From assembly GCA_963383645.1 (NCBI GenBank), contig OY726560.1:88602093-88666092 (forward strand): DNA of 64,000 nt. Reading direction: 5' to 3'. Positions 1-11,382 of this stretch are shown in pieces. This DNA is from Muscardinus avellanarius (lineage: Eukaryota > Chordata > Mammalia > Rodentia > Gliridae). Under the pieces are notes generated by a model. That model did not search any database, was not told where the DNA came from, and worked only from the letters and a program-made list of their open reading frames with translations. How positions within the stretch are numbered: the first letter of the stretch is position 1; each line of letters starts with the position of its first letter. The position numbers were made by a program, and so were the translations under genes.

Positions 1-888
1 CAGACTCCTGATTGGCCTGATGGCTCCTCCTGACGGCTCTGGTCCTGTCCCTCACCACTCAATTCTAAAGGGCCAGCCTCCGCTTTGTTGGGACAGCACA
101 TCACGCACACCCTTGATGCTGCCCTGTAACGCCACCTCGCTGTGTCTACCTGGCACACCGCCCTTCATCAGGAACTGTACGTGCAGCACTGGGCTTTCCT
201 GAGCCCCACTAGGGTAGCAACACTTGTGCTCTGTGACTTCTTCAGAGCAATTATTACTACTGAGATTACATTAGTTAAATATGTAGCTGTCTTTATGTGT
301 CAACAAATTATGAAGATTTAAACAGAGCTTAGGCGTAAAAGAACTTGGGGAAGGTATATTCAAAATCAGTGCTACCAGAGTTTGTTTATTTTACATCTCC
401 AGCCTAATGACATTATGAAACAAATGGCCTTTATTGATTTGATTAATTTTTCCTCTCTCCATTCATTTATTTTACTAGCCTGAGGGTAATTATTTACTGG
501 CTATTTAAATGACACTACTTACTTTTTAGTACTTTTTCCTCAAAATATTGATGTTACTTTTGCATGCATTATAGCACATAATATTTTTATGTTTGTGTAA
601 TAAATGCTTTAGCCTGTATAATCCCCCAATACATGTTTTCCAGTCATTTATAAAAAAATACTTATCCTTCAAATAATGTATGTCTCATAAGAATATCACT
701 ATTTATTGGGTTTCCCAGGTATTTGCAACTCCCCTGGTTTCTAAACATTATTATTTTTCTAAGCATGTCATTAATTTATTTTAAAATTATTAAAGAAAAA
801 TACAACTTTAGCTTTCGTTCATGTAGCAGATACATAGATTATAAAAGTTTCAAATAATGTCCCACAGCTGCTTCTGTGTGTGTGTGTT

Positions 889-892
<4 letters not shown>
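1..892. other. Unique AT-rich sequence, no gene seen
   Basis: The first 200 bases are moderately GC-rich and the remainder is AT-rich with many short A and T runs. I see no recognisable repeat, RNA gene or exon. The short open frame near the left edge has no supporting feature. Confidence 0.5.

Positions 893-940
<48 letters not shown>
893..940. repeat. (GA)n microsatellite at a SINE tail
   Basis: About twenty GA units directly abut the 3' (ID) end of the minus-strand SINE that follows. It probably grew from that SINE's tail. Confidence 0.95.
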
Positions 941-1140
941 GTACACTGGGTATGTAACAACCCAGGGGTATTGTACTTCTGAGCTAAACCCCTAGTCCTA
1001 TTTTTTTTTATTTTGAAGCAGAGTCTCACTAAGTTATGGAGGGCCTTGCTAAGTTGCTGAGGCTGGCCTTGAACCTGCAATGATCTTATCTCAGTCTTCC
1101 AAGTACTGGGAATACAGGCAATGGGCAACCACCCCTGGCT
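941..1140 (-). mobile_element. B1-ID dimeric SINE (old copy)
   Basis: Read on the minus strand, a diverged B1-like half is followed by an A-rich linker and an ID-like half. Landmarks on the plus strand are 'tctcactaagtta', 'gaggctggccttgaacctg' and 'ccaagtactggga'. The (GA)n array sits at its tail. Divergence suggests an old insertion. Confidence 0.88.
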
Positions 1141-1141
1141 T

Positions 1142-1770
1142 CCCATAACACTGAGTGGGCAGAAAATTGTAGATTTTATTTTTCTGAAACTGAACTTTGG
1201 TTTCAAGCACTATCTTGTCAGACTCTTGCATGTTTCATTCTCAGTCTCTAACCCTCCCCCGTCATCCTCCGTGTGTATTGGAGTCACGTGCCCACAGAGT
1301 TTGCAACCGAGCTGACTATCAAAGTGGTCACGAGTGGCTCTTTGCTGTTTATTGCTATACTGGGGACAGGATCTTTCGTTGACATTTTGCGTGAGTTCCT
1401 TGTTCCTAGCTGCACCATGAAACCATTTTCCATCCTTCAAGGGCTGCTGGCAGCCCACACCGCCCTCCGCATACCTTCCCACCCACCCCAGGATCTTGCT
1501 TTGATCTGATTGGAAGTCTTTCTCTCCAAGTGTTTTTGTCTAGGGTGTTTATCCTGCATCTTGATCCCGTTTCTCTTGCTAGTTCTGTAAGTGCTCCCAA
1601 TTTCCTTAAGGGCCTGGGGTTTGGAAACATAAAGTCAGAGTGAATTGCTGTGAATTTCTATTTCTGCCCTGCTAGATCCCTCCCTGGAGTCACTGAGCAC
1701 GGGTCTGATTTGCTGATAAAATTGGGGTGAGGAGAAATGGTAAATACTGAGAGGAGAAAACAAAGTTAAA
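1142..1770. other. Unique sequence, no gene seen
   Basis: Moderate-GC unique DNA with overlapping short open frames on both strands, none with splice, start or family support. No repeat is recognised. Confidence 0.4.
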
Positions 1771-1782
1771 AGTACAAAATAG

Positions 1783-1976
1783 GCCGGGCGTGGTGGCGCA
1801 CGCTTGTAATCCCCGCGCTTGGGAGGCAGAGACAGGAGGATCGCGCAGGTTTGAAGCCAGCCGCGCGCGCTGGCTTAGGAGACCCTGTTTCCAAATAAAA
1901 ATGTAAAAATAGGTCTGGGAGTGTAGTCCGGAGATAGAAGGGCTTCCAGGAACCCCAGTACCACCAAAAAAAAAAA
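1783..1976 (+). mobile_element. B1-ID dimeric SINE, young palindrome-bearing subfamily
   Basis: The copy opens with ggccgggcgtggtggcgcac and ends in ggaaccccagtaccacc plus an A tail. Direct repeats 'agtacaaaatag' flank it (1771-1782 and 1977-1988), a clean 12-bp target-site duplication. The B1 half is shortened, and AAGCCAGC / GCTGGCTT arms (1854-1861, 1869-1876) form a perfect inverted repeat around a CG-rich loop. The clean duplication suggests a fairly recent insertion. Confidence 0.95.
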
Positions 1977-2487
1977 AGTACAAAATAGTATCCCTCCATA
2001 GTGTTTTTCAATTTTACTTCTCAGTATAAAAATTAAACTACCTTTGAGCATCTGCCTTGTAAATGGTCCCCATCTAACATGCAGTGATTTTGCCCCATTT
2101 TTCCGCTTCAAATTGAAGTCTACAACAAGTTTTCAAAAGTCACAAGTTTGAAGAAATTGTCTGAACTTGTTGCCATAATACTGACAAGTAATCAACATTT
2201 TCATGGCATTGGGTAACTGTGTTCAATAAGTAACAAAATAAACATTGAAGGTGATACATAGAATTGAACTTGGAATCCGCCAGCCAGCGTGGGAGTGTTT
2301 GTGTCACAGAAATCAGCCAACATGACAACTCAGGGTTGCTTTTTTTCTTTAATACTACTTGTTCAAACATTTACCAGCATATCACTGCTTCCAACAAACT
2401 GAATATTTTATTAAAATCATTTATTATATATTCTGGAGCTCTGTGTATCTATACATCTTAAAAAAAAGACTGAAAACACTTCGTTTA

Positions 2488-2630
2488 TTTTTATTTTTTT
2501 CTATTTTATTTGGAAACAGGGTCTCACTGAGTTGCTGAGAGCCTCACTAAGTAGCTGAGGCTGGCTTCGATCCTCCTGTCTCAGCCTCCCAAGCACGGGG
2601 ATTACAAGCGTGCGCCACCACGCCCGGCCT
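2488..2630 (-). mobile_element. B1-only SINE copy lacking the ID half
   Basis: On the minus strand it begins with gccgggcgtgg and ends in an A-rich tail straight after the B1 half. The flanks 'cttcgttta' (2479-2487 and 2631-2639) form a 9-bp target-site duplication, so the copy is complete as inserted and the ID half was never present at this site. Confidence 0.9.
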
Positions 2631-2764
2631 CTTCGTTTAGTTTTAATTGGAAATTTTCAGGATAACTCCAGCTGTGGGTGAAGACCTCTACAGCATTACT
2701 GGAGAAATAGTATTCTTAGAAAAAGTGTTGTGCTTTCCTTTTGGAAACTTAAAAGAACTCGCAG

Positions 2765-2890
2765 TATTATCTAGCACAACCCTGTTATTTCACAAATGAG
2801 GGAACTGCTGATTTGTCTACAATCATAAATATACAGGAAAGAGAATCAGGATTCAAACTCAGATCTTCTCTGTAGCTCAATGCTGGATAA
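2765..2890 (-). mobile_element. MIR fragment
   Basis: The plus strand shows the antisense MIR pattern of a 'cacaaatgagggaact' segment followed by 'aggattcaaactcag', close to the mammal-wide MIR core. Divergence is high, as expected for this old family. Confidence 0.55.
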
Positions 2891-3960
2891 AATCTGCGCT
2901 TAGGAGGTCAGGCTCAGGGCGAGGAGAGAAGACAGCAGGCAGAGGCTAGAATACCAACCAGCAGGCTTCTAAGGTCTCTTAGGAGGATGACTGAGAACAA
3001 GACATTGGCAGGAATTACCAAGGCCCAATTAAAGTCGTGATTGTGCTGGTTTATTTGTTCATTAATGCTTGTGAGCAAAGTGAAGCTTCTAATAATTAAA
3101 ATATACAATCAATAAACCTACTAATTTAATTTCAGGACTAATTATGCATTAAAGGCAAAGAGTTTGTGCATAATGGAAAGCTGTCAATACTGGAGGAGGA
3201 AAAATTTTAAACAGAAGGCAATCTGCCCTTCTCATAAGGCCCTGGTGATCATTATTTCTTGTAAGTAGTGAGGAATGAATGAGTAATTTGATCCAGGAAG
3301 CACTGATGACATGAATTCCATGTTTTGCTCAATGTAAAATTCATACCACTTCCGAATTCAAATGGCCTGTTCTTTACTTTATCATATACAAATTGCCTAT
3401 ACATCAATATGCCAACCAACAGGCAGTAAAATAGCTCCTTTGCTTTTGTCGGTGTTTATTAAAACCACCCTGACAGGGATGAAGGTTCCTTGGAAATATG
3501 CCTGTGAGACTCAATGGTCATATGCAGAGTCAACAGAGCTATTTAAACAATGACTAAACCCACTCCTAAATATTAAGTCAATATATTGATGCAGGTAGTA
3601 GTCTCTGGATAGATAATATTGTGTGTTACCCTCATAAAAAACAGTGGGGTTAAACATGGGAAATGTTAATGTATCACAGACATCTTTCCCATTGGGGAAA
3701 AAAAACCAAATTACAATTAACTAAATTTCTTTTAGCTGGTTCAAGATGGCTTGATAAAACTGCCAATGGCAGCATCCTAAGGAGCCCCTTGTAGCTCTGA
3801 CCAGCAAAACCTAAGTTATTTTGGTTGTACCCCTTTAATGGTAATTTGTCCTGGTGTCGATGAGAAAAGATGGGTGAGTCAAACTTAAAAAGAACCCTGT
3901 TCTTTATATCTTGTATTCTATCTGTCCTGGAAGAAGAGTTCAATCTGAGAAGGATCTGAG
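2891..3960. other. Unique sequence, part conserved-looking
   Basis: No repeat is recognised. The part at about 3110-3330 is low in simple sequence and holds homeodomain-type AT motifs (ctaattatgcattaaa), so it is a weak candidate for a conserved non-coding element. Confidence 0.35.
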
Positions 3961-3966
3961 AATTTC

Positions 3967-4000
3967 TGAGAGAGACAGAGACAGAGACAGAGACAGAGAG
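3967..4000. repeat. (GAGACA)n short tandem repeat
   Basis: About five hexamer units of the agagac type form a purine-rich tract. Confidence 0.85.
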
Positions 4001-4602
4001 ATGGGGGTGGCAGACAGAGGGGGCAGGATCCTTGGATTATATGATGGAAGAGAATTTTAGCAACACACCTTGAGAATAAAAGAACTATTTGGGGGGGCTC
4101 ATACCACTATTTTAAAGAAAACTCAGTAAGGGCTGGGAAGGGCAAAGGAGATGAGGATGGCATCAGTCCAGTGATCACAAGATGGTCCATGGTGGTCTGG
4201 TCATTTTCTGGACCCCTAGGCTGGTCTATCTGATTGATCTCTCTGATCAGTAGATAATGCTAAAAGTTACCCCAAATCATAGTGTCTCAAGATATGATAT
4301 CTGCCTTCGCGTAAACATTTTATTGGCGAGGGTTAACTAACAGACAGTGCACAGGGTAGAGTTTTTGGCTAATTTTTAAGATTTACAGGTTTTCCAGAAA
4401 TTGGGGATGATGGGCCTGGGAATCAAGGTTTGAGGAGTGATGGTATCAGTACCTTAGCACCAGGCTTTCACATCAAAGTTATATTTTCCTTCTCCTTTAT
4501 GTCTCCTTTCCACCTTTTCCTTTTATCTCTTCTATCCTCACTCACATCCTTTGCTTTTCTTCCTTCCTCCTCAGAACTCTCTTCCTTGGTCACCCTCTGC
4601 AC
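4001..4602. other. Unassigned sequence
   Basis: No gene or family recognised. Together with about 3670-3960 it has a mixed composition that could hide a decayed LTR element, but I see no LTR ends. Confidence 0.3.
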
Positions 4603-4755
4603 TGACTCTCAAAGTGTGGTCACTACACAGCATCACCTGGGAACAGGGTCCTGGGCTCCCCCTACCTGCTGAACCTGAAGCTCTGGATCAAGGGGCATGC
4701 ATTCTGTTCCAACAAGTCCTGAGGCTGATTCCGTTGTGTGCTAAAGTTTGAGAAC
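4603..4755 (+). mobile_element. MER5-type hAT-Charlie DNA transposon fragment
   Basis: The left end 'ctctcaaagtgtggtc' and right end 'aaagtttgagaac' are imperfect inverted repeats, with 'agcatcacctggga' inside. This is the typical non-autonomous MER5A layout. It has no coding capacity and the family has long been inactive. Confidence 0.8.
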
Positions 4756-5899
4756 TTAAGAAAAAAAAATGATCTCAAACAGGGTTTTGCACAGAAGATA
4801 GACCTTGTTTTTTGCTTTCTTCACTCTCCAAATGGGGTTAGAATTCTTCTTTCTGCTGCTGTAGAATGGACATGTCCTTACTAGTCTGAATTGTTTCACT
4901 TCATGTGAAATCAGTCTTCATTTCATAAGCCTTTTTTTCCTTTTGTGATCATTATTATAAGCAGATGGGGATGAAATCTAGGCAAGGGGAGGAATATACC
5001 AATGTAATCAACAGGTTGGCATGACATCTGACAGGCAAGGGACAACAGAGAGAGGGAAGGAGGCAGGCCAGCCTGGGGTTGGGGGGGTGAGTGGGACTCG
5101 GGGGTCAGCGGCTCCTGGGGCCCCTTCACATCCACAGCTTGGTGCCACGCACTTGTGAATTCGCCTCTGTTCTCCCCTGCAGTGGCACTGCTCTCCTCCT
5201 GGCCAGCTGTCCTTGAAACTTCACAAACATTTTTGTGTCCTGTAGGTTGTGTCCTCCAATAGCAGCCAGTCAGCCAGCGAGTCCTGTCATCTACTGTTTG
5301 AAAGGCCTCACGCACCCATCTGTTCTGCTCGGCTGCTGGGCCCGTGATGCCCACAGATCCGTTTGCTTGTCCAGCAGTGTATGCTCCATTCTAGAACTCT
5401 CCCTTGCCCAAGAGACCAGCTTCCATGGCCTCTACCTCGTCTAGCCCAACTCAGAGACTTTGTTAGAACATAGATACGGTGCTCTTCGACATTTCCTTAC
5501 TTCAAAACATTTGAAGGGGGAAGAAACGTTTATGGGAATCCAGGTGAAGAGTAGATAGGAATCTTTACGTTCATCTTGCCACTTTTTTCTGTAAGGTGGA
5601 AATTACTTCAGAATTAAAAGTTGGCGGTTTCTGATTTCCTACATTTCACTGGCATCTTTTTAAACCTACTTGGTGGTCTAGAGATCCCTTCTTGTAAAAG
5701 CCTCATGTTCTCCTCAACCCATCACCTCATCCAGCAAGTGCCTGATTTCTTAGCACATGGCTTTGGGGTACTGCACACTGTGATATATTTCTTTATGCCG
5801 CTCCTATTTAGCAGTCATGGGAAAGAACTTGCTGTTTAGAACAGGCTTTCTGCCTTTAATTAGAGAGGTCTTGGTTAGGTCTTTGGAGCCCTCAAGAGC
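4756..5899. other. Unique sequence with the longest chance ORF of the window
   Basis: A GC-richer block (about 5030-5460) carries a 143-codon open frame on the minus strand (4923-5354). The translation has no recognisable domain, and the opposite strand also has open frames. I see nothing supporting a gene. Confidence 0.4.
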
Positions 5900-6290
5900 T
5901 ATCTCCTTACTCAGCCCGTATTACTTCCTCCCCCTGGAGGACCTCGCAGTTCCCACTGGGCCAGGATCTCATGCTCACGTCTGTCTGCACCGCTTCACTT
6001 GCTTTGCCCTCTGATCGTCTGGGCCAGGCAGGTCTCCCTGCTCCACGGAGCTCTTCAGGACCAGCTCGGCTTCCCTGATTTGTCACCCTCAACACACCCA
6101 CCCCACTTAGTCTGCATCTCACAGTGGGAAGTTTCATGTTGTTACCATCCTATCTTCTTTCCAAATGAGGTGGCAGGTCTTTGAAGTCAGGGACTATTTC
6201 TTATGCGTCTGATCTTTTGGAGGCTAGCACCTGACTCACTCCAAAGGACCTGCTTTTTGATTGACATTTTCAGTGCATTCTGCAAGATGA
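5900..6290 (+). mobile_element. L2 LINE 3'-end fragment
   Basis: The tail part 'ggcaggtctttgaagtcagg' followed by 'gactatttctta' matches the conserved L2 3' UTR. Upstream CT-rich text fits the preceding L2 segment. Strongly diverged. Confidence 0.5.
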
Positions 6291-6996
6291 CAGTTGGTTA
6301 TCATTTATCATGCATGCTATATCCAAAAAAACTTTTAAAATAAACATAACTGTATATTTTCCCTCAACTTTTTTCTGTTCAGGTACCTAACCTTTTCTTG
6401 GAATCTCTATGATCTTTAAGAAAAAAATATATAGCATTTTTATTTAAAGGATAAACATCACATATGGATTCCATAGAATCCTTGAAATATATAGAAAAGT
6501 AGAAAGAAAATTAGCAACTTTGACAAAAGATAACCTCACTAACATTTCTGATGTGGTTTTTTTCTCTTTGGTCTATGGATGGCCTTCTATTACTCCTGTC
6601 ATGTTTTTTCTCTTTCCACAAAAAATTGTCTCAGAAATTGTGCTTAAGTTTAAGCAGAATTAAGTGAAAATTAAATGCTAAGTACACACAATTATTCTAA
6701 ATAGTAATGTGTCCAGATATGACAAGTGACATTAATCCATCCTTATGTATCTTAGAATCTATATTCTACCAAGCCAGCTGCACAGATCAGAACTTAAGTG
6801 AATCATTTTTTAAAAAGCAGGGCAGGAAATGATGAAGAAACAAATTAAAAATGTTTCCTATCTCATGCTTTAATATCAAACAAAAATCTTTTTTTAGCAT
6901 CTGTATAAATCTTTTTTTTTTTCGAAAAAGAATAGTATTATCTTTATCTTAGCTATCAGCAGTTAAATAACCTTTCCATAGTCCTGGCTTAAGAGA
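6291..6996. other. Unique AT-rich sequence
   Basis: AT-rich with A/T runs. No repeat family, RNA gene or exon recognised. Confidence 0.4.
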
Positions 6997-7007
6997 AAAG
7001 GCATCAA

Positions 7008-7225
7008 GCTGGGCATGGTGGTGCACTCTTGTAATCCCAGCATTTGGGAGGCTGAGACAAGAGGATTGCGGTTTGAGGACAGCCTCAGCTACTTAGTGAG
7101 GCCCTCTGCAATTCAGTGAGACCCTGTTTCAAAATAAAAAAAAATAGGGTTGGGGATGTAGCTCGAAGGTAGAATACCCCTGGGCTCCATCCCCAGTACT
7201 GCAAAAAAAGAAAGAAAAAAGAAAG
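7008..7225 (+). mobile_element. B1-ID dimeric SINE
   Basis: A full-length dimer: a B1 half from gctgggcatggtgg, an A-rich linker, an ID half ending ccccagtactgc, then an A/G-rich tail. An 11-bp target-site duplication 'aaaggcatcaa' lies at 6997-7007 and 7226-7236. Confidence 0.95.
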
Positions 7226-7297
7226 AAAGGCATCAACTAAAGAAAATAAGCAAGAGGGAAGAATAAAATGCACAAAATGGAAATTTGATAAAGATAG

Positions 7298-7519
7298 TTT
7301 TTTGTTTTTTTTTTTTTTTGCGAAACTGGAGATGGAACCCAGGAACATTTTACTTCTGAGCTACATCCCCAGCCCTATTTTTTAATTCTTTATTTTGAAA
7401 CAGGGTCTCACTGAGTTACAAAGGGCCTCACTAAGTAGCCGAGGCTGTTTGCAAACTGCGATCCTCCTGTCTCAGCCTCCCGAATGCTGGAATTACAAAC
7501 GTGCACCACCACGCCAGCT
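7298..7519 (-). mobile_element. B1-ID dimeric SINE
   Basis: A full dimer in antisense. The T-rich tail is at the left, then the ID half (ggaacccaggaaca), a linker with 'ttctttattttgaaacagg', and the B1 half ending near accaccacgccagct. The flanks share an imperfect 'aagat(a/g)g'. Confidence 0.9.
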
Positions 7520-7620
7520 AAGATGGACTTTTAAAATGAAAAAAAGAGATTTAAATATGTTCTCGGCACTACCAAGATCAACATGAGTAACTTGTGGAAA
7601 AATTAAGAGTCAATTTAAGG

Positions 7621-8031
7621 GCTGGGCGTGGCAGCACACACCTATAATCCCAGTCTCAGAAGACTGAGACAAGAGAATCGAAGGTTCAGGAACTTAGTGA
7701 AGCCCTCCAAAGCTTATTGAGACCCTCTTTCAAAAATAAACAAATAAACACCGGGCATGGTGGTGCACGCTTGTAATCCCCACGGTTGGGAGGCAGCGAC
7801 AGGAGGATCGCGCAGGTTTGAAGCTTAAGCGACCCTGTTTCCAAATTTAAAAAATATAAAATAGGTCTGGGAGTGTATCCCGGAGGTAGAAGGGTTTCCA
7901 GGAACCCCAGTACCACCAAATAAATAAATAAAATTTAAAAATATATAAAATAGGACTCGGAGTGTAGCTCAGAGGCAGAATGCCTTGGATTCAATCCCGA
8001 GTACCACAATAAATAATAAAAATAAATAAAC
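7621..8031 (+). mobile_element. Outer B1-ID SINE interrupted by a second SINE
   Basis: The B1 half (7621-7750) runs into the A-rich linker. The ID half resumes at about 7950 (actcggagtgtagctcagagg) and ends near 8009, with an A/T tail. The gap is filled by a younger SINE inserted in the linker. Confidence 0.88.
7751..7926 (+). mobile_element. Nested B1-ID SINE, shortened palindrome subfamily
   Basis: It opens with ccgggcatggtggtgcac and has the subfamily ID half (ggtctgggagtgtatcccgg, ggaaccccagtacc). In the B1 half the palindromic stem has collapsed to 'gaagcttaagcg'. It sits inside the linker of the older SINE, so it is the later insertion. Confidence 0.9.
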
Positions 8032-8040
8032 AAAATACAT

Positions 8041-8708
8041 GTTTGGTGAATTTCTATAGAAGAGTGGCTTTCTTTTCATATTAAGAATTTGGGGAACAAT
8101 ATTTTCTACCTGGAATAAGAAATAGAAAAGGAGTCAGCAAGTAGAAAAGAGAAGTTTATGGTATTGCTATACTCAAAGTCACACACAGGGTTCATGGCTG
8201 CGAGGGGACTGGGAACTCTGATTCGGGTTTTTTTCTAAACTAAAACTCACTCCACACCTGGCAATTTACTTCAGCCCAGTGTCTTACAATATGTTGCACT
8301 TGTCACGAGATAAGCTACAGAGTGGTCTACAATGCGCACTCTGAACCAAACCCAGGGGTGGCCGCATTGCCTGGGGGTGAAACACAACTCCTGTCATTTA
8401 ATGCACAGACGGCCTTGGTTTTTATCTGTGACATGTTAACTTTGACACCTCTCTTATTCCAAGTCAAGTGAAAGTTCTCTTTCTTGTGAGAAGGTTATAC
8501 CCTTCCATCTTAAAACCCTAGAATACCCAGATCCAAAGGGATCAACAGCAGAAACTGTGTGTCCCATGCTTTGTTGTATGGACTAATAAATGGGGCAAAA
8601 CACCTTAATATCATTGACAAAACTCAAGAGCAGAGCTGTCCTAGAACTTGGCTCCAGTGCACCTTTGTGTTCTTATTCCATGTAGAAAATATTGTTCAAA
8701 AAGTTTTT
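8041..8708. other. Unique sequence, no gene seen
   Basis: Mixed unique DNA. About 8140-8500 has fairly complex, low-repeat sequence with several retained CpGs. No open frame with support. Confidence 0.4.
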
Positions 8709-8885
8709 GAGCTGGGTGTGGTCATACATGTCTGTGATCCCAGTACTTGGGAGGCTGAGACAGGAGGATCCCAAGTTCACAGCCAGCCTCAGCAACTTAG
8801 TGAGGCCCTATTTCCAAATAAAAATTAAAAGGGCCTGAGGTGTAGCTTCAGAGGTAGAATGCTCCTGGGTTCAGTCCCCAGCAAC
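8709..8885 (+). mobile_element. B1-ID dimeric SINE with (CA)n tail
   Basis: A B1 half from gagctgggtgtggtc, a short A-rich linker, and an ID half ending gttcagtccccagcaa. The expected A tail is replaced by a long (CA)n array. Confidence 0.92.
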
Positions 8886-8898
8886 ACACACACATACA

Positions 8899-8936
<38 letters not shown>
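8886..8936. repeat. (CA)n microsatellite at a SINE tail
   Basis: About 24 CA units with one early interruption (atacacc), starting exactly where the SINE 3' end stops. Confidence 0.97.
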
Positions 8937-8939
<3 letters not shown>

Positions 8940-9076
8940 ACATTAAAGGCAAACCATTCATTTATAGTTAGTAAACATAAAGCTTTAAATCATTTAAAAA
9001 TATGACATATTTTAAATGTGTGTTTTCTTTCCTTCGTAGTATGTTAAACCAGCAAATAGCTTAAAGATCCATAAAA

Positions 9077-9191
9077 GGGCTGGAGCAGCTCAGTGTTGTA
9101 AAACACTTGCCTTGCACACGCAACACCTGGAGTTTGATCCCAAGTACCAAAACGAACAAACAAACAAAAAGAGAAATATAAGTCAAACTTG
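9077..9191 (+). mobile_element. ID monomer SINE
   Basis: Only the tRNA-Ala-derived ID part is present (gggctggagcagctcag, tttgatcccaagtacc), with a tail of aacaaac units. A 13-bp target-site duplication 'aagatccataaaa' (9064-9076 and 9192-9204) shows it inserted as a monomer and is not a broken dimer. Confidence 0.92.
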
Positions 9192-9204
9192 AAGATCCAT
9201 AAAA

Positions 9205-10119
9205 ACGATATAAGTTGGCTCTGAGAGGCCAACAAGAAGCTCCAACAATGACACAAATGCCAGCATGTGAGTTTTTATGACATGTCATTTGATTTTTCAA
9301 ATTAGAAGCGATGATTACTATAAATTATGTTTTTATAGCCCTCGGTGTTCATTTGACATGCACCAATAATTAAAATGGTTCAAAATAATGTCCTGAGGAA
9401 ATCATTGTTATCTAGAGCTCCAAAATGCTCGTGGAGATGACCAACTTTTAGCTTTAACTGAACAAAGATGAAATCTCTTTCTCATAAGACAATTAGGCTT
9501 CATGCTCAAGCTTCTTAAATGGAAGCAGTATAACCTATATATATTTTTGTCCCCTGAAAAATGTTCATGTTGATAAGGAGAATATGCTTATTTTTTAGTA
9601 GACTCTTTAACCTATCCTTTCTGTTTACGTATCAATCTTTTTGTGTTTATATTGGAAAGGGATAATTACAAACTTTGACATTTTCACACTAAAACAAAGG
9701 AAACTAAATCTTAACAATGAATCTAGCAAAGTGCTATTGTATGACTATATTTGCAAAACACAAACATAAAAAATGATTTGAAGTTAGCACTCCATGAGCA
9801 ACTACTTTTCAGATTCAATTATACAGCACAAATAAAAAAGCAAACAAAAATGGATAGAGCTAATTTCCTCTATAATGTAATATCAAATCGATTTTTAACA
9901 TCTAGCTTTTCAATCTAATAAACTATATGCATAAATAAATACACATAATATCTACTTGATGGAGTGGCTATAAAAACCCACAAACAATTATTGCAATAGA
10001 TAAACATTATTACAAAGTAGCGACTTAAGTCAGAAACATTGGTATGTGTGGATATCCCTATAATATAAACAGTCTAAAGAGAAGATAAAAACTGAACTGT
10101 GTTTTTTCATTTGAAACTA
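9205..10119. other. Unique AT-rich sequence
   Basis: Very AT-rich, no repeat family or exon recognised. Confidence 0.4.
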
Positions 10120-10480
10120 TCTGATGGCTGAAAAGATGAGGTCAACCAATTATTTTCTTCCGGGATGAACTGAAGCAGAGTTACAATGGGAAACTATTAA
10201 GAGGATTGGTTTTCCTGCTCATTGTTAGGGTTGCCAAGTGACGGTGATGTGTGAGAGCTGAACGTTACGCCGCAGACAGGTGTGGCAGAATTTTGAGACA
10301 TCGATCTCTTGCTGTCCTCCATTACAGCTGGTTTATTTGAAAATCAAACCTACTCTTTATTAGCTTTGTATGCATGTCCAGAGTTTTACATCACATCATA
10401 CATTAATTTATTTTCCATCAAGTCAGTTAATTGCATTTTATAAGCCATAAATACTTGGGGGATTATGTTTGACATTGAAC
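10120..10480. other. Candidate conserved non-coding element
   Basis: This block lacks repeats and simple sequence, keeps several CpGs (gtgacggtg, aacgttacgccgcag, acatcgatc) in an otherwise CpG-poor desert, and contains homeodomain-like sites (ccaattatt, catacattaatttatt, cagttaattgcatt). Such composition is typical of conserved enhancers. Conservation itself cannot be tested here. Confidence 0.4.
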
Positions 10481-10665
10481 ATAGGGAATAATAAAATGTT
10501 ACTTCTTTGTCTTCAATTTTTAAAGCCGTACATGGGATTGAAACCATGTGAACAAACACAGTGTTTGAAGCTGCTTGCATTGTGTTTCTGGAGACTATCA
10601 CTAATAATAATGATGATGATGTAACAAATCTTCAGATTTGAGAAACACATGAAACTTGCACATTA

Positions 10666-10800
10666 ATTAGTGGTTCTCAAAGTTGGCTGCTCTTGTTCAT
10701 TGCCGAGAAACTGTCTCCAGGACCCAGCCCAGAACATTTAAAAGCTTCTTGTGGTGAAGCCTAGTCTATCTTGAAAGTTCCCTAATACACAACCAGAGTA
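10666..10800 (+). mobile_element. hAT-type (MER5/MER20-like) fragment
   Basis: It begins 'agtggttctcaaagttggctgc', the hallmark terminal inverted repeat region of this group, and contains an 'aacatttaaaagctt' segment. The right end is not clear. Confidence 0.45.
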
Positions 10801-10937
10801 GAAGGCATCATCTCAGGGCATATTCTTTAACCAGAGCACTGGGCAGCGTGTGAGGTATAGAAGCTAAGAACTTTACCTTCTCAGTTCTAGGAATCTGAAT
10901 AATTTTCCAATTAATTCAATACACATGAATAATTTAC

Positions 10938-11045
10938 CTGTTGAATGTTATGTGATATGCTAGCTATCAAGGATCCAAGATGAGAAAGTAAACAAATCAT
11001 AATCCCTGCCTTCAAGAAACTGATTTATCCATCTATTCCTTATTT
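10938..11045 (-). mobile_element. L2 LINE 3'-end fragment
   Basis: The segments 'ggatccaagatgagaaagt' and 'atccctgccttcaagaaact' match the antisense L2 3' UTR. Diverged. Confidence 0.5.
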
Positions 11046-11196
11046 TTTAAGCTTTTCACCATTACATAGATAGCAGTCCTCAGAGAATCCAGCATGCACA
11101 TGCCCGATGCCACTGGCTCTGGAAATTACTATGCAGCATAGCAGATACTAAGCTGGTAGTGAACTTTACTTCCTCAGCCTTAACTCAGATACATTT

Positions 11197-11382
11197 GTGT
11201 GTGTGCTGGGTTGTACAGGACAGTGAAGCCAGAGGCACTCTACCTCTGAACTACTTCCAGCCCTTTCTTTAAATTTTTTGTTTTATAACAGGGTCTTGCT
11301 AAGTTGCTGAGCTTTGAGCCTGTGATCTTCCTGTCTCAGACTCCCAAGTATTGGGACTTCAGGTGTGTGCCACTGTGCTCGG
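11197..11382 (-). mobile_element. B1-ID dimeric SINE
   Basis: An antisense dimer with a 'gtgtgtgtgctgg' tail side at the left, and the B1 5' end at the right (gtgccactgtgctcgg). An 11-bp target-site duplication 'cagatacattt' (11186-11196 and 11383-11393). Confidence 0.92.

Noticed and set aside
4923..5354. 143-codon minus-strand open frame, the longest in the window
   Set aside because: No domain, signal peptide or splice context. A GC-rich pocket lowers stop-codon frequency and competing frames are open on the other strand.
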